Assembly (NCBI GenBank): GCA_016927815.1
Contig: JAFGLY010000125.1
Coordinates: 1 to 64,000, forward strand
Source of the DNA: Deltaproteobacteria bacterium
GTDB taxonomy: Bacteria > Myxococcota_A > UBA796 > JAFGLY01
Length of the DNA: 64,000 bases
Direction of reading: 5' to 3'
Each line of letters begins with the position of its first letter. Position 1 is the first letter of the stretch. Of this stretch, positions 27,853 through 36,927 are shown piece by piece. Below the pieces are notes generated by a model, which was given only the letters and a program-made list of their open reading frames with translations, was not told the origin of the DNA and made no database searches. The position numbers were made by a program, and so were the translations under genes.

Positions 27853-30500
27853 CGGTCGGTCTCCAGGAGGGCTCGGGCGGCTTCGAGCGCGGCCACCCGG
27901 TCACGGGCCGCCGCCCGCTTGCCGCGGAAGGACTCTACCACCTCGGCCGGTGCGCGTTGGGCGAAGCCGGGGCTCGACAGGCGGCGCTCGATCGCCTCCA
28001 GGTCCCGCGTGGTCTTCTCGATGGCCCTGTCCAGCCGGGCGCGCTCGGCCTCCACGTCGATCACGCCTTCCAGGGCCACGAAGGCTCGTTCCCCTCCCAC
28101 CAGGATGGCGGCCGACACCCCCTCCGGTCGGCCGGCGGCGAGGAACCGGGTGACGTGGGCGAGCGTGCGCAGCGCGGGCAGGTGGCGGCCGAGGCAGGCC
28201 GCCCGCTGGCCGTCGGACTGGAGCGTAAGCCCGATCCTGGGCGACAGCTCCATCTCGCTGCGAATCCTGCGCACCTCCACGACGGCCTCTTGTAGCAGGT
28301 GGATCTCGTCGAGCACCGCCGGATCCGAGGGGAACTCCTCGGGCCGCGGAAACGGCGCCTGCATGACGGAGCCGGTGGTGCCGGGCAGGTGCTGCCAGAT
28401 CTCCTCCCCCAGGAAGGGCATGATCGGGTGTACGAGACGGGCCACCGCACCCATCCCCTCGACGAGGGTGCGCCGCGCGGCGCGTCGGGCTCCAGGGGTG
28501 GCGTCGCCGTAGAGCACGCCCTTGGCCAGCTCGAGGTACCAGTCGCAGAGCTCGTCCCAGGTGAAGGCGTAGATCTCGTTGGCCGCGTCGTTGAAGCGGT
28601 AGGACTCGAACGCCTCCCGCACCCGTCGGACCGCCTCTCCCAGGCGGGCCAGGATCCAGCGGTCGTAGACCGAGGGCTCGACCGGGCCCTCGAGCCCCTC
28701 GTCGCCGAGGTTCATCGTCACGAATCGGAAGGCCTGCCAGAGCTTGTTGGTGTACCGGCGTGCGCTCTCGACCCGGCCGTCCTCCCAGGCGATGTCGGAC
28801 CCCTGGGTGGTGGCCTGGGTGAGCGCGAAGCGGAACGCGTCCGCCCCGTACCGATCGATGGTCAGGAGCGGATCCACCGCGTTGCCCTTCGTCTTGGACA
28901 TCTTCTGCCCCTGGGCGTCGCGGATGAGGCCATGGATGCAGACGTCTCGGAAGGGCACGCTCCCGGTGTGGTGGATCCCCGAGAAGACCATGCGGGCCAC
29001 CCAGAAGAAGATGATGTCGTAGGCCGTGACGAGCACCGTCGTGGGGTACCAGCGTTCCATCTCCACCGTTCGCTCGGGCCAGCCCAGGGTGGAGAAGGGC
29101 CACAGCGCGGACGAGAACCAGGTGTCGAGCACATCCGGATCCTGCTCGATGCGGTCGGACCCGCAGCGCGCACAGGCTTCGGGATCCTCACGGGCCACCG
29201 TGATGTGACCGCACGCCTGGCAGTACCAGGCGGGGATCCGGTGGCCCCACCACAGCTGCCGGGAGATGCACCAGTCGGTGATGCCCCGAAGCCAGGAGAA
29301 GTAGGTGTTTTCCCACTGCTTCGGAACGAACCGCGTGAATCCGTGCTCCACGGCTGCCGTCGCGGGCGCCGCGAGCGGCTTCATGCGGACGAACCACTGC
29401 GTGGACACCATGGGCTCCACGAAGGCTCCCGAGCGCTGCGATCGCCCGATGGCCATGACGTGAGGCTTCGAGCCCCGGTCCAGTCCCAGCTGCGCCATGC
29501 GTTCCTTGACGGCCTCGCGGGCCTCGAACCGATCCATGCCGGCGAACGGACCGCCCTCGGAATTGAGCGTTCCGTCCCCTTTCAGGATGTTGACGAACGC
29601 GAGGCCGTGCCGCTTGCCCACCTCGTAGTCGTTGGGGTCGTGGGCGGGCGTGACCTTGACGGCGCCGGTGCCGAACGCGGGGTCCACGAGGATGGCATCG
29701 GCGATGATCGGGACCTCGCGTTCGCAGAACGGGTGGCGCACCGTCCGCCCCACGAGGTGGGCGTAGCGCGGATCCTCGGGGTGGACCGCAACCGCGGTGT
29801 CCCCGAGCATGGTCTCCGGCCGGGTCGTGGCGACCACGATCTCTCCCGATCCGTCGGTGAGCGGGTAGGCGAAGGACCACATCTCCCCCTGGATGCCCTC
29901 CTCGTGCACGACCTCGAGATCGGAAAGGGCGGTCTGCCCCACGGGATCCCAGTGGATGAGGCGCGTGTCCCGGTAGATCAGGCCCTGCTCGTAGAGGCGC
30001 ACGAACGCCTCCCGCACGGCTCGGGTGAGCCCCTCGTCGAGCGTGAACCGCTCGCGCGTCCAGTCGCAGGACGCGCCCAGGCGTCGGAGTTGCCGGGTGA
30101 TCGTGCCCCCGTAGGTGGCCTTCCAGGCCCAGGTGCGCTCCAGGAAGGCCTCCCTCCCGATGTCGTGGCGGGTCCGCCCCTCCTTCGCGAGCTCCTTCTC
30201 CACGATCCACTGGGTGGCGATGCCCGCGTGGTCGGTGCCCGGAATCCAGACCGTGTTGTCGCCGGCCATCCGGTGGTAGCGCACGAGCACGTCCTGCAGC
30301 GTGAGGTCGAGCGCGTGCCCCATGTGCAGCGATCCCGTGACGTTGGGCGGAGGGATCACGATGACGAAGGGTCTTCCGGGCGCCTCTGGATTGCCCCGGA
30401 AAAAGCCGGATTCCTCCCACCACGGGTAATACCGTTCGGCGGCCTCGTGAGGATCGTACAGGCGCGCCACGGGCTCGGTGGGATCGGCGGGGCCGGACAT
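27849..30500 (-). CDS. valS: Valyl-tRNA synthetase
   Basis: PPNVTGSLHMGHAL, GTDHAGIATQ, KMSKTKGNAVDP, C-terminal coiled coil. Confidence 0.97.
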   Translation of the reverse strand: MSGPADPTEPVARLYDPHEAAERYYPWWEESGFFRGNPEAPGRPFVIVIPPPNVTGSLHMGHALDLTLQDVLVRYHRMAGDNTVWIPGTDHAGIATQWIVEKELAKEGRTRHDIGREAFLERTWAWKATYGGTITRQLRRLGASCDWTRERFTLDEGLTRAVREAFVRLYEQGLIYRDTRLIHWDPVGQTALSDLEVVHEEGIQGEMWSFAYPLTDGSGEIVVATTRPETMLGDTAVAVHPEDPRYAHLVGRTVRHPFCEREVPIIADAILVDPAFGTGAVKVTPAHDPNDYEVGKRHGLAFVNILKGDGTLNSEGGPFAGMDRFEAREAVKERMAQLGLDRGSKPHVMAIGRSQRSGAFVEPMVSTQWFVRMKPLAAPATAAVEHGFTRFVPKQWENTYFSWLRGITDWCISRQLWWGHRIPAWYCQACGHITVAREDPEACARCGSDRIEQDPDVLDTWFSSALWPFSTLGWPERTVEMERWYPTTVLVTAYDIIFFWVARMVFSGIHHTGSVPFRDVCIHGLIRDAQGQKMSKTKGNAVDPLLTIDRYGADAFRFALTQATTQGSDIAWEDGRVESARRYTNKLWQAFRFVTMNLGDEGLEGPVEPSVYDRWILARLGEAVRRVREAFESYRFNDAANEIYAFTWDELCDWYLELAKGVLYGDATPGARRAARRTLVEGMGAVARLVHPIMPFLGEEIWQHLPGTTGSVMQAPFPRPEEFPSDPAVLDEIHLLQEAVVEVRRIRSEMELSPRIGLTLQSDGQRAACLGRHLPALRTLAHVTRFLAAGRPEGVSAAILVGGERAFVALEGVIDVEAERARLDRAIEKTTRDLEAIERRLSSPGFAQRAPAEVVESFRGKRAAARDRVAALEAARALLETDR

Positions 30501-30620
30501 GGAGACCTCGAGAGGGGCGGGAGCGGGCGACTGTGTCGCGGGCCCCCCTAGTAGCGCCCCTTCCCGGAACGTCCACACCCAGCCCTCGACCGCCGTGCGC
30601 GCCGCTCCGGGTCGGGGATT

Positions 30621-31343
30621 CTATCGTGGATCGTCGCCGTTTCGAGGCCTGAGGAGCTGCTCCGCCACGGCCCGGCGCACCGCGTCCTCGAAGACCGCCC
30701 GCACCCTCCCCGGCTCGAGCAGCGCCTTGGCCAGGACCCCCTCGAGGGTCTCCGGGAGAACGGCCAGCACGGCTCGTTCCACCTCGACGTCCGGGGTGGC
30801 GGCCCTTGGAGGGAAGACCTCCTCTTCGGGCACGAAGGTGGCCAGTCGCTCCGACCCCACGAGGGGTACGAAGGTCGCACGCGACGGAGGGGGTTCGAGG
30901 AACTCCACGTTCGCAGGAGGAAGATCTTCCTCGACCAAAGGACCGTCGTCGCCCGGGGCGTCGGGGTCCTCCGGGGCCAGTTCCCCGAGCGCGGACTCGA
31001 GCTGAGCGCGCACGGCCTCGACGTCGAGCGGGCGCCGCACGCCTGCCGTGACGCCGCTGGCCCGGGCCCGCACACCGTCTACCACGTCGGCCTCACCCCA
31101 CACCAGGAAGATCGGTGCATCCGGGCAGGTCTCGCGAACCCTGCGGGCCAGGTCGTATCCGTTGCCCCCAGGCAGGAGGAGCGCCGTGAAGAGGGCCGCG
31201 AGATCGCAGGAGCCGGCCAGGGCGATGGCCTCGTGGAAGCTCCGGGCGGGGAGCACCTGGATCGACGAGGGGTCCAGCGCGGCGCGCACGCTTCCCAACG
31301 TGTCGGGCTGCGGGTCGACGACCATGACCGTACGGGGCGGCAT
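30621..31343 (-). CDS. Receiver-domain protein lacking phospho-acceptor Asp (pseudo-receiver)
   Basis: VMVVDPQPDTLGSVRAAL...DLAALFTALLLPGGNGYDLARRVRETCPDAPIFLVWG...GVRRPLDVEAV. Confidence 0.72.
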   Translation of the reverse strand: MPPRTVMVVDPQPDTLGSVRAALDPSSIQVLPARSFHEAIALAGSCDLAALFTALLLPGGNGYDLARRVRETCPDAPIFLVWGEADVVDGVRARASGVTAGVRRPLDVEAVRAQLESALGELAPEDPDAPGDDGPLVEEDLPPANVEFLEPPPSRATFVPLVGSERLATFVPEEEVFPPRAATPDVEVERAVLAVLPETLEGVLAKALLEPGRVRAVFEDAVRRAVAEQLLRPRNGDDPR

Positions 31344-31516
31344 GCGGATCCAGTGCTCCGGATACCCTCCCCTATCCGGTACCGTTCCCATGGGCGGCAC
31401 GTCGAGGGAGAACCCATGGCCGCCGCCAGGGCACACGATCCCGGGCCGGTGCTCCGGAATCGGCTTGCCTCCCGACCGTGACCGTGCGAACCTGACAGGG
31501 AGACGGCTCTCCTCCC

Positions 31517-31599
31517 GGGGGCGTGGCGGAACGGCAGACGCGCCCGACTCAAAATCGGGTGAGCATACGCTCTTGAGGGTTCGATTCCCTCCGCCCCCA
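31517..31599 (+). tRNA. tRNA-Leu (CAA), CCA not encoded
   Basis: GGGGGCG/CGCCCCC acceptor; anticodon stem-loop CCCGA-CTCAAAA-TCGGG; long variable arm; GGTTCGATTCC T-arm. Confidence 0.95.
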
Positions 31600-31639
31600 C
31601 CTCCCCGTCCGTCTCGCTGGGGCGCCGCGCCCCGGGGGC

Positions 31640-32974
31640 TCACCTCTGGAGGAACGTCGGCAGCTCCCCGGGCCACCGGGGTTGGTCGAAGGGCGGATCC
31701 ACGTGGAGCCGGTGGGCCTCCCCCACCGGCACGTCCGCGAGCAGGGCGTCCAGGAATCGCACCTCTCCGAGCGGATCGAGATGGCCGAAGGTGCCGGCCC
31801 GCCCCACGCCCACGATGCCGAGAGACGCGAACGCGGCCCGGGCCCGGATCCAGGACGGGGTGGTGGCCAGGGACCAGCAGGGCTCATCCGCCGGCTGGCG
31901 TCGCACCACGACCCGGCCGGCGTTCAGGTGGATGCCGCGAATCTCCTCGAGCGCCGAGCGCGCCGCCGCCTCCACCTCGCGGTCGGTCGCCGTCCACAGC
32001 GGGTCTTCCGGGTCGAGCGCAGCGTGCAGCAGCAGGTGTCCGGCCAGGTCCCGATACGCGGGGAGCCGTCCCGGCCGCGTGATCCGGAAGAACGGCCCAC
32101 CGTGGCCGACAAGGTGGACCTCGTCGGGCAGTTCGGCGTCCTCCGCGGGAACCAGCACCTGGAGCCCGTGCCGGTGCCCGAGGCGTGCCACGTGGATCCG
32201 GATGGGCTCCGGAAGCGCCTCTCCGAGCCAGGTGGCCACCTCGGCGGGCGGGCTGGCCACGAGAAGGGTGCCCTCCACGCGGGAGCGTCGGTTCCCGGCG
32301 AGCAACACGGCTGCCACGTGACCGTCGCGAACCACGAGCCGGCGCACCGGGAGGCCGGAGCGCACGCTCCCCCCCTTGGCTTCCACCTCGTGCCGAGCGC
32401 GCTCGAAGCGAGCGGACACGCCCTCGGAGGGGGTCACCCAGGCGTGGGCGGAGGCCACTCCGTGGTACCAGCGAGCCAGCGCGGCTCCCACCTGGTCGGG
32501 GGGCCCCCAGCGACGGGCGCAGTACGGTCCGAACAGCCCCTGGAAGAGAGGCTCTCCGTACCGCCAGGACACCCAGTCCCGGTAGGAGCGGATCTCGCTC
32601 CAGGAGCCGATCACGCCTCCCATGGCCTCCCGCGCCCGGACTCGGGCGAAGCCCCAGGTCGCGGCCCCGGTCGCGGACGGACCCAGGATGGAAAGCAACT
32701 GCCCAGGGCGAAGGGGCAGGCGGTGCATGCGCCCGCCCACGGCCAGCGCGCGCTCCGGCGCGGCGAGGGGCTCCAACGGTCCCAGGACGTCCTCGGCGAG
32801 CGGTCCTGGGGGCTCGGACGCCTCCAGCCGACCCGATCCCTCCGGAAGGTCCGGCGTTCCAACTGCACGTTCATCGGGGCAGATCCACGTGACGCGATGC
32901 CCGCGCTGCGCACAGGCCGCTGCCGCCCGGACGGCTCCGGCCGCACTCCCGACGACGACGATCTCACGTTCCAT
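31640..32974 (-). CDS. FAD/NAD(P)-binding (amine oxidase/protoporphyrinogen oxidase-like) protein
   Basis: N-term IVVVGSAAGAVRAAAACAQRGHRVTW; C-term GIVGVGRAGTFGHLDPLGEVRFLDALL. Confidence 0.65.
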   Translation of the reverse strand: MEREIVVVGSAAGAVRAAAACAQRGHRVTWICPDERAVGTPDLPEGSGRLEASEPPGPLAEDVLGPLEPLAAPERALAVGGRMHRLPLRPGQLLSILGPSATGAATWGFARVRAREAMGGVIGSWSEIRSYRDWVSWRYGEPLFQGLFGPYCARRWGPPDQVGAALARWYHGVASAHAWVTPSEGVSARFERARHEVEAKGGSVRSGLPVRRLVVRDGHVAAVLLAGNRRSRVEGTLLVASPPAEVATWLGEALPEPIRIHVARLGHRHGLQVLVPAEDAELPDEVHLVGHGGPFFRITRPGRLPAYRDLAGHLLLHAALDPEDPLWTATDREVEAAARSALEEIRGIHLNAGRVVVRRQPADEPCWSLATTPSWIRARAAFASLGIVGVGRAGTFGHLDPLGEVRFLDALLADVPVGEAHRLHVDPPFDQPRWPGELPTFLQR

Positions 32975-33076
32975 GTTGGGTGCCTGGGTGCCCAGGTAGC
33001 GCGGCCTGCCCGCCGAGGCGACCGATGCGCCCCAGATCGGGCCGGTGCATTAGAATCGTCACGGCACGGAGCCTCC

Positions 33077-34063
33077 ATGCCCCTCCCCCACGATCGGATC
33101 GTCGCCGTCTCGGGCGCAGGCCTGTACGAGACCCACGCGCTGTCGGCCCACAGCCCGGACGGCGCGAAGGCCCTGTGGATACGACACACGCTCCTGCGCC
33201 CCCTGCACCGCCCTCCGACCGTCGAGATCAGGTTCGTCTGGTTCGAGCGTGGCTTTAGACCTCGCGTGGTTCGGGCGGACCACCGCTGGGAACGTTGTGA
33301 GCTCGAGGAGGGTCCCTCCATCCGGGGACCGGACCTGGCGTTCTCCCCAGGACACGCCTCCGGATCCGTCGGGGGCATCTCCTGGGACCTCGAGATCCGC
33401 GGCGGGATCTCCCCGATTCTCCATCTCCCCTACCGCTTCCTGTACGACATCCACTGGCCTCGCAAGAAGATCTGCACGCCGTCTCCCGGGGTCCGCCTGG
33501 ACGGTCGCGTCACGCTCGACGGGCACCCCACAAAGGTCGAGGCCTGGAGCGGATCGAGGGGGCACTCCTGGGGCGGAGAGCAGGCCGCGAGCTGGGCCGC
33601 TGGAACGTGTACGGTCTGGGACGACGCCACCCCGCGCGTGCTCGACGGCTTCACCGCTCGCATCCGCATCGGGCGCGGCCTTTCCTCTCCGAGCCTCACG
33701 TGCCTCGTGATCCGGGATCCCGCCGGAGACCGGGTGCTCAATGCACCCCGCCACTGGCTGCGCCACGCCCGGTTCGAGGCCACCGCATGGGACGTCCGCC
33801 GGGACGACGTCCACCTCTCGATGGCCTGCGAGCCCACGGACCTCGTGGGCTTGAGGCTCGAGCAACCCCGATCCGGCGAGGGCTACGCCTATGCCGCCTG
33901 CCACGCCCGGGTCACGCTCGAGGTCGGGCGTCGGGCCGCCACGTCGTCGTGTGGAGGGCTCGAGACCTTCTTTCCGAAGCCTGTGGCCGGCGTGACGCTC
34001 CATCCTCCCGCCTCCTGGTCGGCGGACGACGGACCCTACGACAGCGCACGGTACGGCCTCTGA
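33077..34063 (+). CDS. CrtC/AttH-like (hydroxyneurosporene-synthase-type) lipocalin-fold protein
   Basis: HLPYRFLYDIHWPRKKICTPSPGVRLDGRVTLDG...AWSGSRGHSWGGEQAASWAAGTC; family call from memory. Confidence 0.55.
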   Translation: MPLPHDRIVAVSGAGLYETHALSAHSPDGAKALWIRHTLLRPLHRPPTVEIRFVWFERGFRPRVVRADHRWERCELEEGPSIRGPDLAFSPGHASGSVGGISWDLEIRGGISPILHLPYRFLYDIHWPRKKICTPSPGVRLDGRVTLDGHPTKVEAWSGSRGHSWGGEQAASWAAGTCTVWDDATPRVLDGFTARIRIGRGLSSPSLTCLVIRDPAGDRVLNAPRHWLRHARFEATAWDVRRDDVHLSMACEPTDLVGLRLEQPRSGEGYAYAACHARVTLEVGRRAATSSCGGLETFFPKPVAGVTLHPPASWSADDGPYDSARYGL

Positions 34064-34089
34064 CCGGGGTCGCGGAAGCCGCCGAAGAC

Positions 34090-34494
34090 CTACGTCTCCG
34101 ATCCGGTCGGATCCACGCGGGGCGGCAGTTCCCTCGGGATCCGCTGCAGGGGCGGCCCCGGGAGGATCTCCACGATCGTCCAGCTGCACACCCCCTCCCG
34201 ACAGCCACAGGCCTGGAGCGCGCCGAAACAGGGCAGCACCTCGCACGTGGTGATCACGTCCGGCGCGCGGACAGCCGTCGTGCAGACCTCGGACGAGCAC
34301 CCGGCCACCGCGCAGTCGGCATCGGTGGTGCACTCGCCCGGCTCCTCCGGACCCTCCAACCGATCGCGGCACTGGGCGTAGAGCAGGGCCGGGGTGACCG
34401 CTTCCACGGCGACCGGCGCGGGCTGGGCCGCAGGTTCGGGTGCGGCAGGGTGGTTGCACCCCAGGACCAGGAGGCACGACAAGATCGCGGGCAT
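34090..34494 (-). CDS. Cys-rich lipoprotein, eight-cysteine-cluster-like
   Basis: Lipobox LVLGC; CTTDADCAVAGCSSEVCTT...TTCEVLPCFGALQACGCREGVCSW. Confidence 0.65.
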   Translation of the reverse strand: MPAILSCLLVLGCNHPAAPEPAAQPAPVAVEAVTPALLYAQCRDRLEGPEEPGECTTDADCAVAGCSSEVCTTAVRAPDVITTCEVLPCFGALQACGCREGVCSWTIVEILPGPPLQRIPRELPPRVDPTGSET

Positions 34495-34557
34495 GGGTCA
34501 CCTCTCCCGGTTCCCTAACCCGGCCCGGGATCGGTCCAGCACCCTACAGCCTACCGT

Positions 34558-36225
34558 CTACAGCCTGCTGGCCCGCTCGAGGCCCTCCCGGTACGCGGAC
34601 ACGAGCGGGCACAGCTCGACGGCCTTGGAGAAGCAGAGCATCGCCTCCTTCCGATCCGCCTTGAGCAGGGCCATTTCGCCCTTGCGGCCGAGGATCTCCG
34701 CCGATCCCTCGATCTTTGCCTTCTCGACGACCTCCTGCCGGTAGGTCCGGCGCCGCTTGTCGTCCGACAGAAACGCGAGGGAGGTGTCCACGGCCTCGCG
34801 GATGGCCGCGAGCTGTACGACGAGGTCCTCGGGCAGGTGGGCGAAGTCCGCCGGGTCGTACTCCCGGCGGACGCGGGCGGCGCCCTCGGCCACCTCCTCG
34901 CCCAGGCAGATCCAGTGGATCTCCAGGATCTCGAAGTGGGTCGCGGTCTGGAGGAGCCGGGCCTTCTGCCGGATCCGGTTGCCGATGCGATCCAGGTACC
35001 GCTCCCGGGTCTCCTCCTCCCGGTACTCGAGGAACCCCATCTCGTTGAGGGCGAAGACCACCACCGAGGTCTCGGTGCGACTCAGGTTCGATCGGGAGAA
35101 GAGCTCCCTCAGTCTCCAGGCGTTGGAGCGCACGATCTCGAGAAACTTCTTCTCCTGGGGCGTGAACCGGATCTCCGCCAGCACGAGGTCCACGTCCGGG
35201 GCGACGAACACGTAGCGGTCGAGGTTGGGCCGGTGGACCGCAGCCATGTCCTCGGCGGAGAGACTCCGTGCGTGCTGGGCGAGGGCCCGCAGGAAGATGG
35301 ACGGTACCTGCAGGGGGGGATTGACGAACCGCTCGGGCAGATCCTCCAACCCGAAGAAAGCCCAGTACCCGTCGCGCAGGCGCATCACCCTCTGGAGGGC
35401 CGCCTCCACCTGCTTCTGGAGGAGCAGCACGAGTTGCGGAAAACTCAGGAGGCCCATCTGGATGAGCGCCTCTCCCTGCCGGATCCCCTGCTCCTCCATC
35501 AGCCGGAGGCTCTGGGCGAGTTGCTCCTGGGTGATCCGGCGGGCCCGGAACAGGAGCATGCCGAGCACGAGTTCGGGGTCGACCGGCTCGCTCCGGAAGC
35601 CCACGGGTCCTCCGCGATGCCAGAGCCCGAACCACCGGGGCCCCTCCTGCGTGACCACGACGAGCAGGCCGGTGATGCGCCGTATGGCGATCTCCACGAG
35701 GGAATCGCGCAGGGAACGGTCGCCCATCGGTCCGTCCACGAGCGGTTCGTCCTCGGAGACGTCCGGGACGAGGTGCCCCCGCGGACGTGGCCCCGACGCG
35801 TACACCCCCGAGGCCGAGGCTCCCCCTGCCAGAACCCGGCGTTCGAGGTGCGCTCGCTTCCGCTCCTCCTGGGCGAGCCTCGCCTCCACCAGGTCGGCGG
35901 GAACCACGTCCCCCCGGGCCACGAGGTGGGCCCGCACCTCGCGGGCCGCCGCGAGCAGCCCATCGATCCGCGCCTTCACGTTCGGCGGCAGAGACGACAG
36001 CCTGAGACCGATCGTTCCGTCGGGCCCTTGCGACACGACCTGGGCCTGCACGGGACCCACGCGCCCGACGAGCGGAAGCAGGAGGTCGAGCTTGATCTCG
36101 GGAGCCGGGTCGTCGTCCAGATCCGCGCGCCGGATCGCGAGCGCCCCCTTCCCCAGGGTGCCCTCCCACTCCTCGAGAAACTCCCCCATGCCTGAGAAAC
36201 GGCGGGTGGCGTGCCGGACGGGCAT
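34558..36225 (-). CDS. DUF4388/PATAN-like protein with C-terminal J-domain-like region
   Basis: GALIQMGLLSFPQLVLLLQKQVEAALQRVMRLRDGYWAF; C-term THFEILEIHW...YDPADFAHLPEDLVVQ...LSDDKRRRTY. Confidence 0.6.
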   Translation of the reverse strand: MPVRHATRRFSGMGEFLEEWEGTLGKGALAIRRADLDDDPAPEIKLDLLLPLVGRVGPVQAQVVSQGPDGTIGLRLSSLPPNVKARIDGLLAAAREVRAHLVARGDVVPADLVEARLAQEERKRAHLERRVLAGGASASGVYASGPRPRGHLVPDVSEDEPLVDGPMGDRSLRDSLVEIAIRRITGLLVVVTQEGPRWFGLWHRGGPVGFRSEPVDPELVLGMLLFRARRITQEQLAQSLRLMEEQGIRQGEALIQMGLLSFPQLVLLLQKQVEAALQRVMRLRDGYWAFFGLEDLPERFVNPPLQVPSIFLRALAQHARSLSAEDMAAVHRPNLDRYVFVAPDVDLVLAEIRFTPQEKKFLEIVRSNAWRLRELFSRSNLSRTETSVVVFALNEMGFLEYREEETRERYLDRIGNRIRQKARLLQTATHFEILEIHWICLGEEVAEGAARVRREYDPADFAHLPEDLVVQLAAIREAVDTSLAFLSDDKRRRTYRQEVVEKAKIEGSAEILGRKGEMALLKADRKEAMLCFSKAVELCPLVSAYREGLERASRL

Positions 36226-36342
36226 GGCACCTCCCTGGGGGGACAGCCCAGATAACCGGGCGCCCGCCCGGCGGGCTGTCCGCTTGCCCACCGTGATAGG
36301 GGGGCGCCCGTTCGTGCCCACCCCCGTCCGAGAGGCCCCACC

Positions 36343-36906
36343 ATGGCCACGTTCGAGACATCCGACTTCCGCAACGGGCTGAAGGTCGAGATCGACGGCG
36401 ATCCGTACACCATCACGTGGTTCCAGTTCGTGAAGCCGGGCAAGGGGAACGCCTTCACCCGGACCCGGCTCAAGAACCTCCGCACCGGTTCGGTCATCGA
36501 GCGCACCTACCGCACCGGCGAGACGGTGAAGGCGGCCGAGGTGGAGGAGTTCAGTGCCCAGTATCTCTACAATGATGGAGAAACCTGGTTCTTCATGAAC
36601 ATGTCCACGTTCGAACAGATCGGGCTCAGCGTCACTGCCCTCGAGAACCAGGCCGGATACCTGACCGAGAACCTCGAGGTCCAGCTCATGTTCTTCCAGG
36701 GGCGTCCGGTCGCGGTCACCCTGCCCTACTTCATCGAGTCCGAGATCGTGTACTGTGAGCCTGGCCTGCGTGGGAACACGGCCACGGGTGCCACCAAGCC
36801 CGCCACGCTCGCCACCGGGGCCACCGTGCTGGTCCCGCTCTTCGTGAACCAGGGCGAGCGGATCCGGGTGGACACGCGCACGGGCGAGTACGTCTGCCGC
36901 GTCTGA
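36343..36906 (+). CDS. efp: Translation elongation factor P
   Basis: TSDFRNGLKVEIDGDPYTITWFQFVKPGKGNAFTRTRLKNLRTG...TYRTGETVKAAEVEE; NTATGATKPATLATGATVLVPLFVNQGERIRVDTRTGEYVCRV. Confidence 0.97.
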   Translation: MATFETSDFRNGLKVEIDGDPYTITWFQFVKPGKGNAFTRTRLKNLRTGSVIERTYRTGETVKAAEVEEFSAQYLYNDGETWFFMNMSTFEQIGLSVTALENQAGYLTENLEVQLMFFQGRPVAVTLPYFIESEIVYCEPGLRGNTATGATKPATLATGATVLVPLFVNQGERIRVDTRTGEYVCRV

Positions 36907-36927
36907 CGCTGCCGGCGTCCGGAGGGG

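Noticed and set aside
36343-36906. Unusual EF-P
   Set aside because: Tip sequence KPGKGNAF and C-terminal motifs are ordinary for Lys-type EF-P
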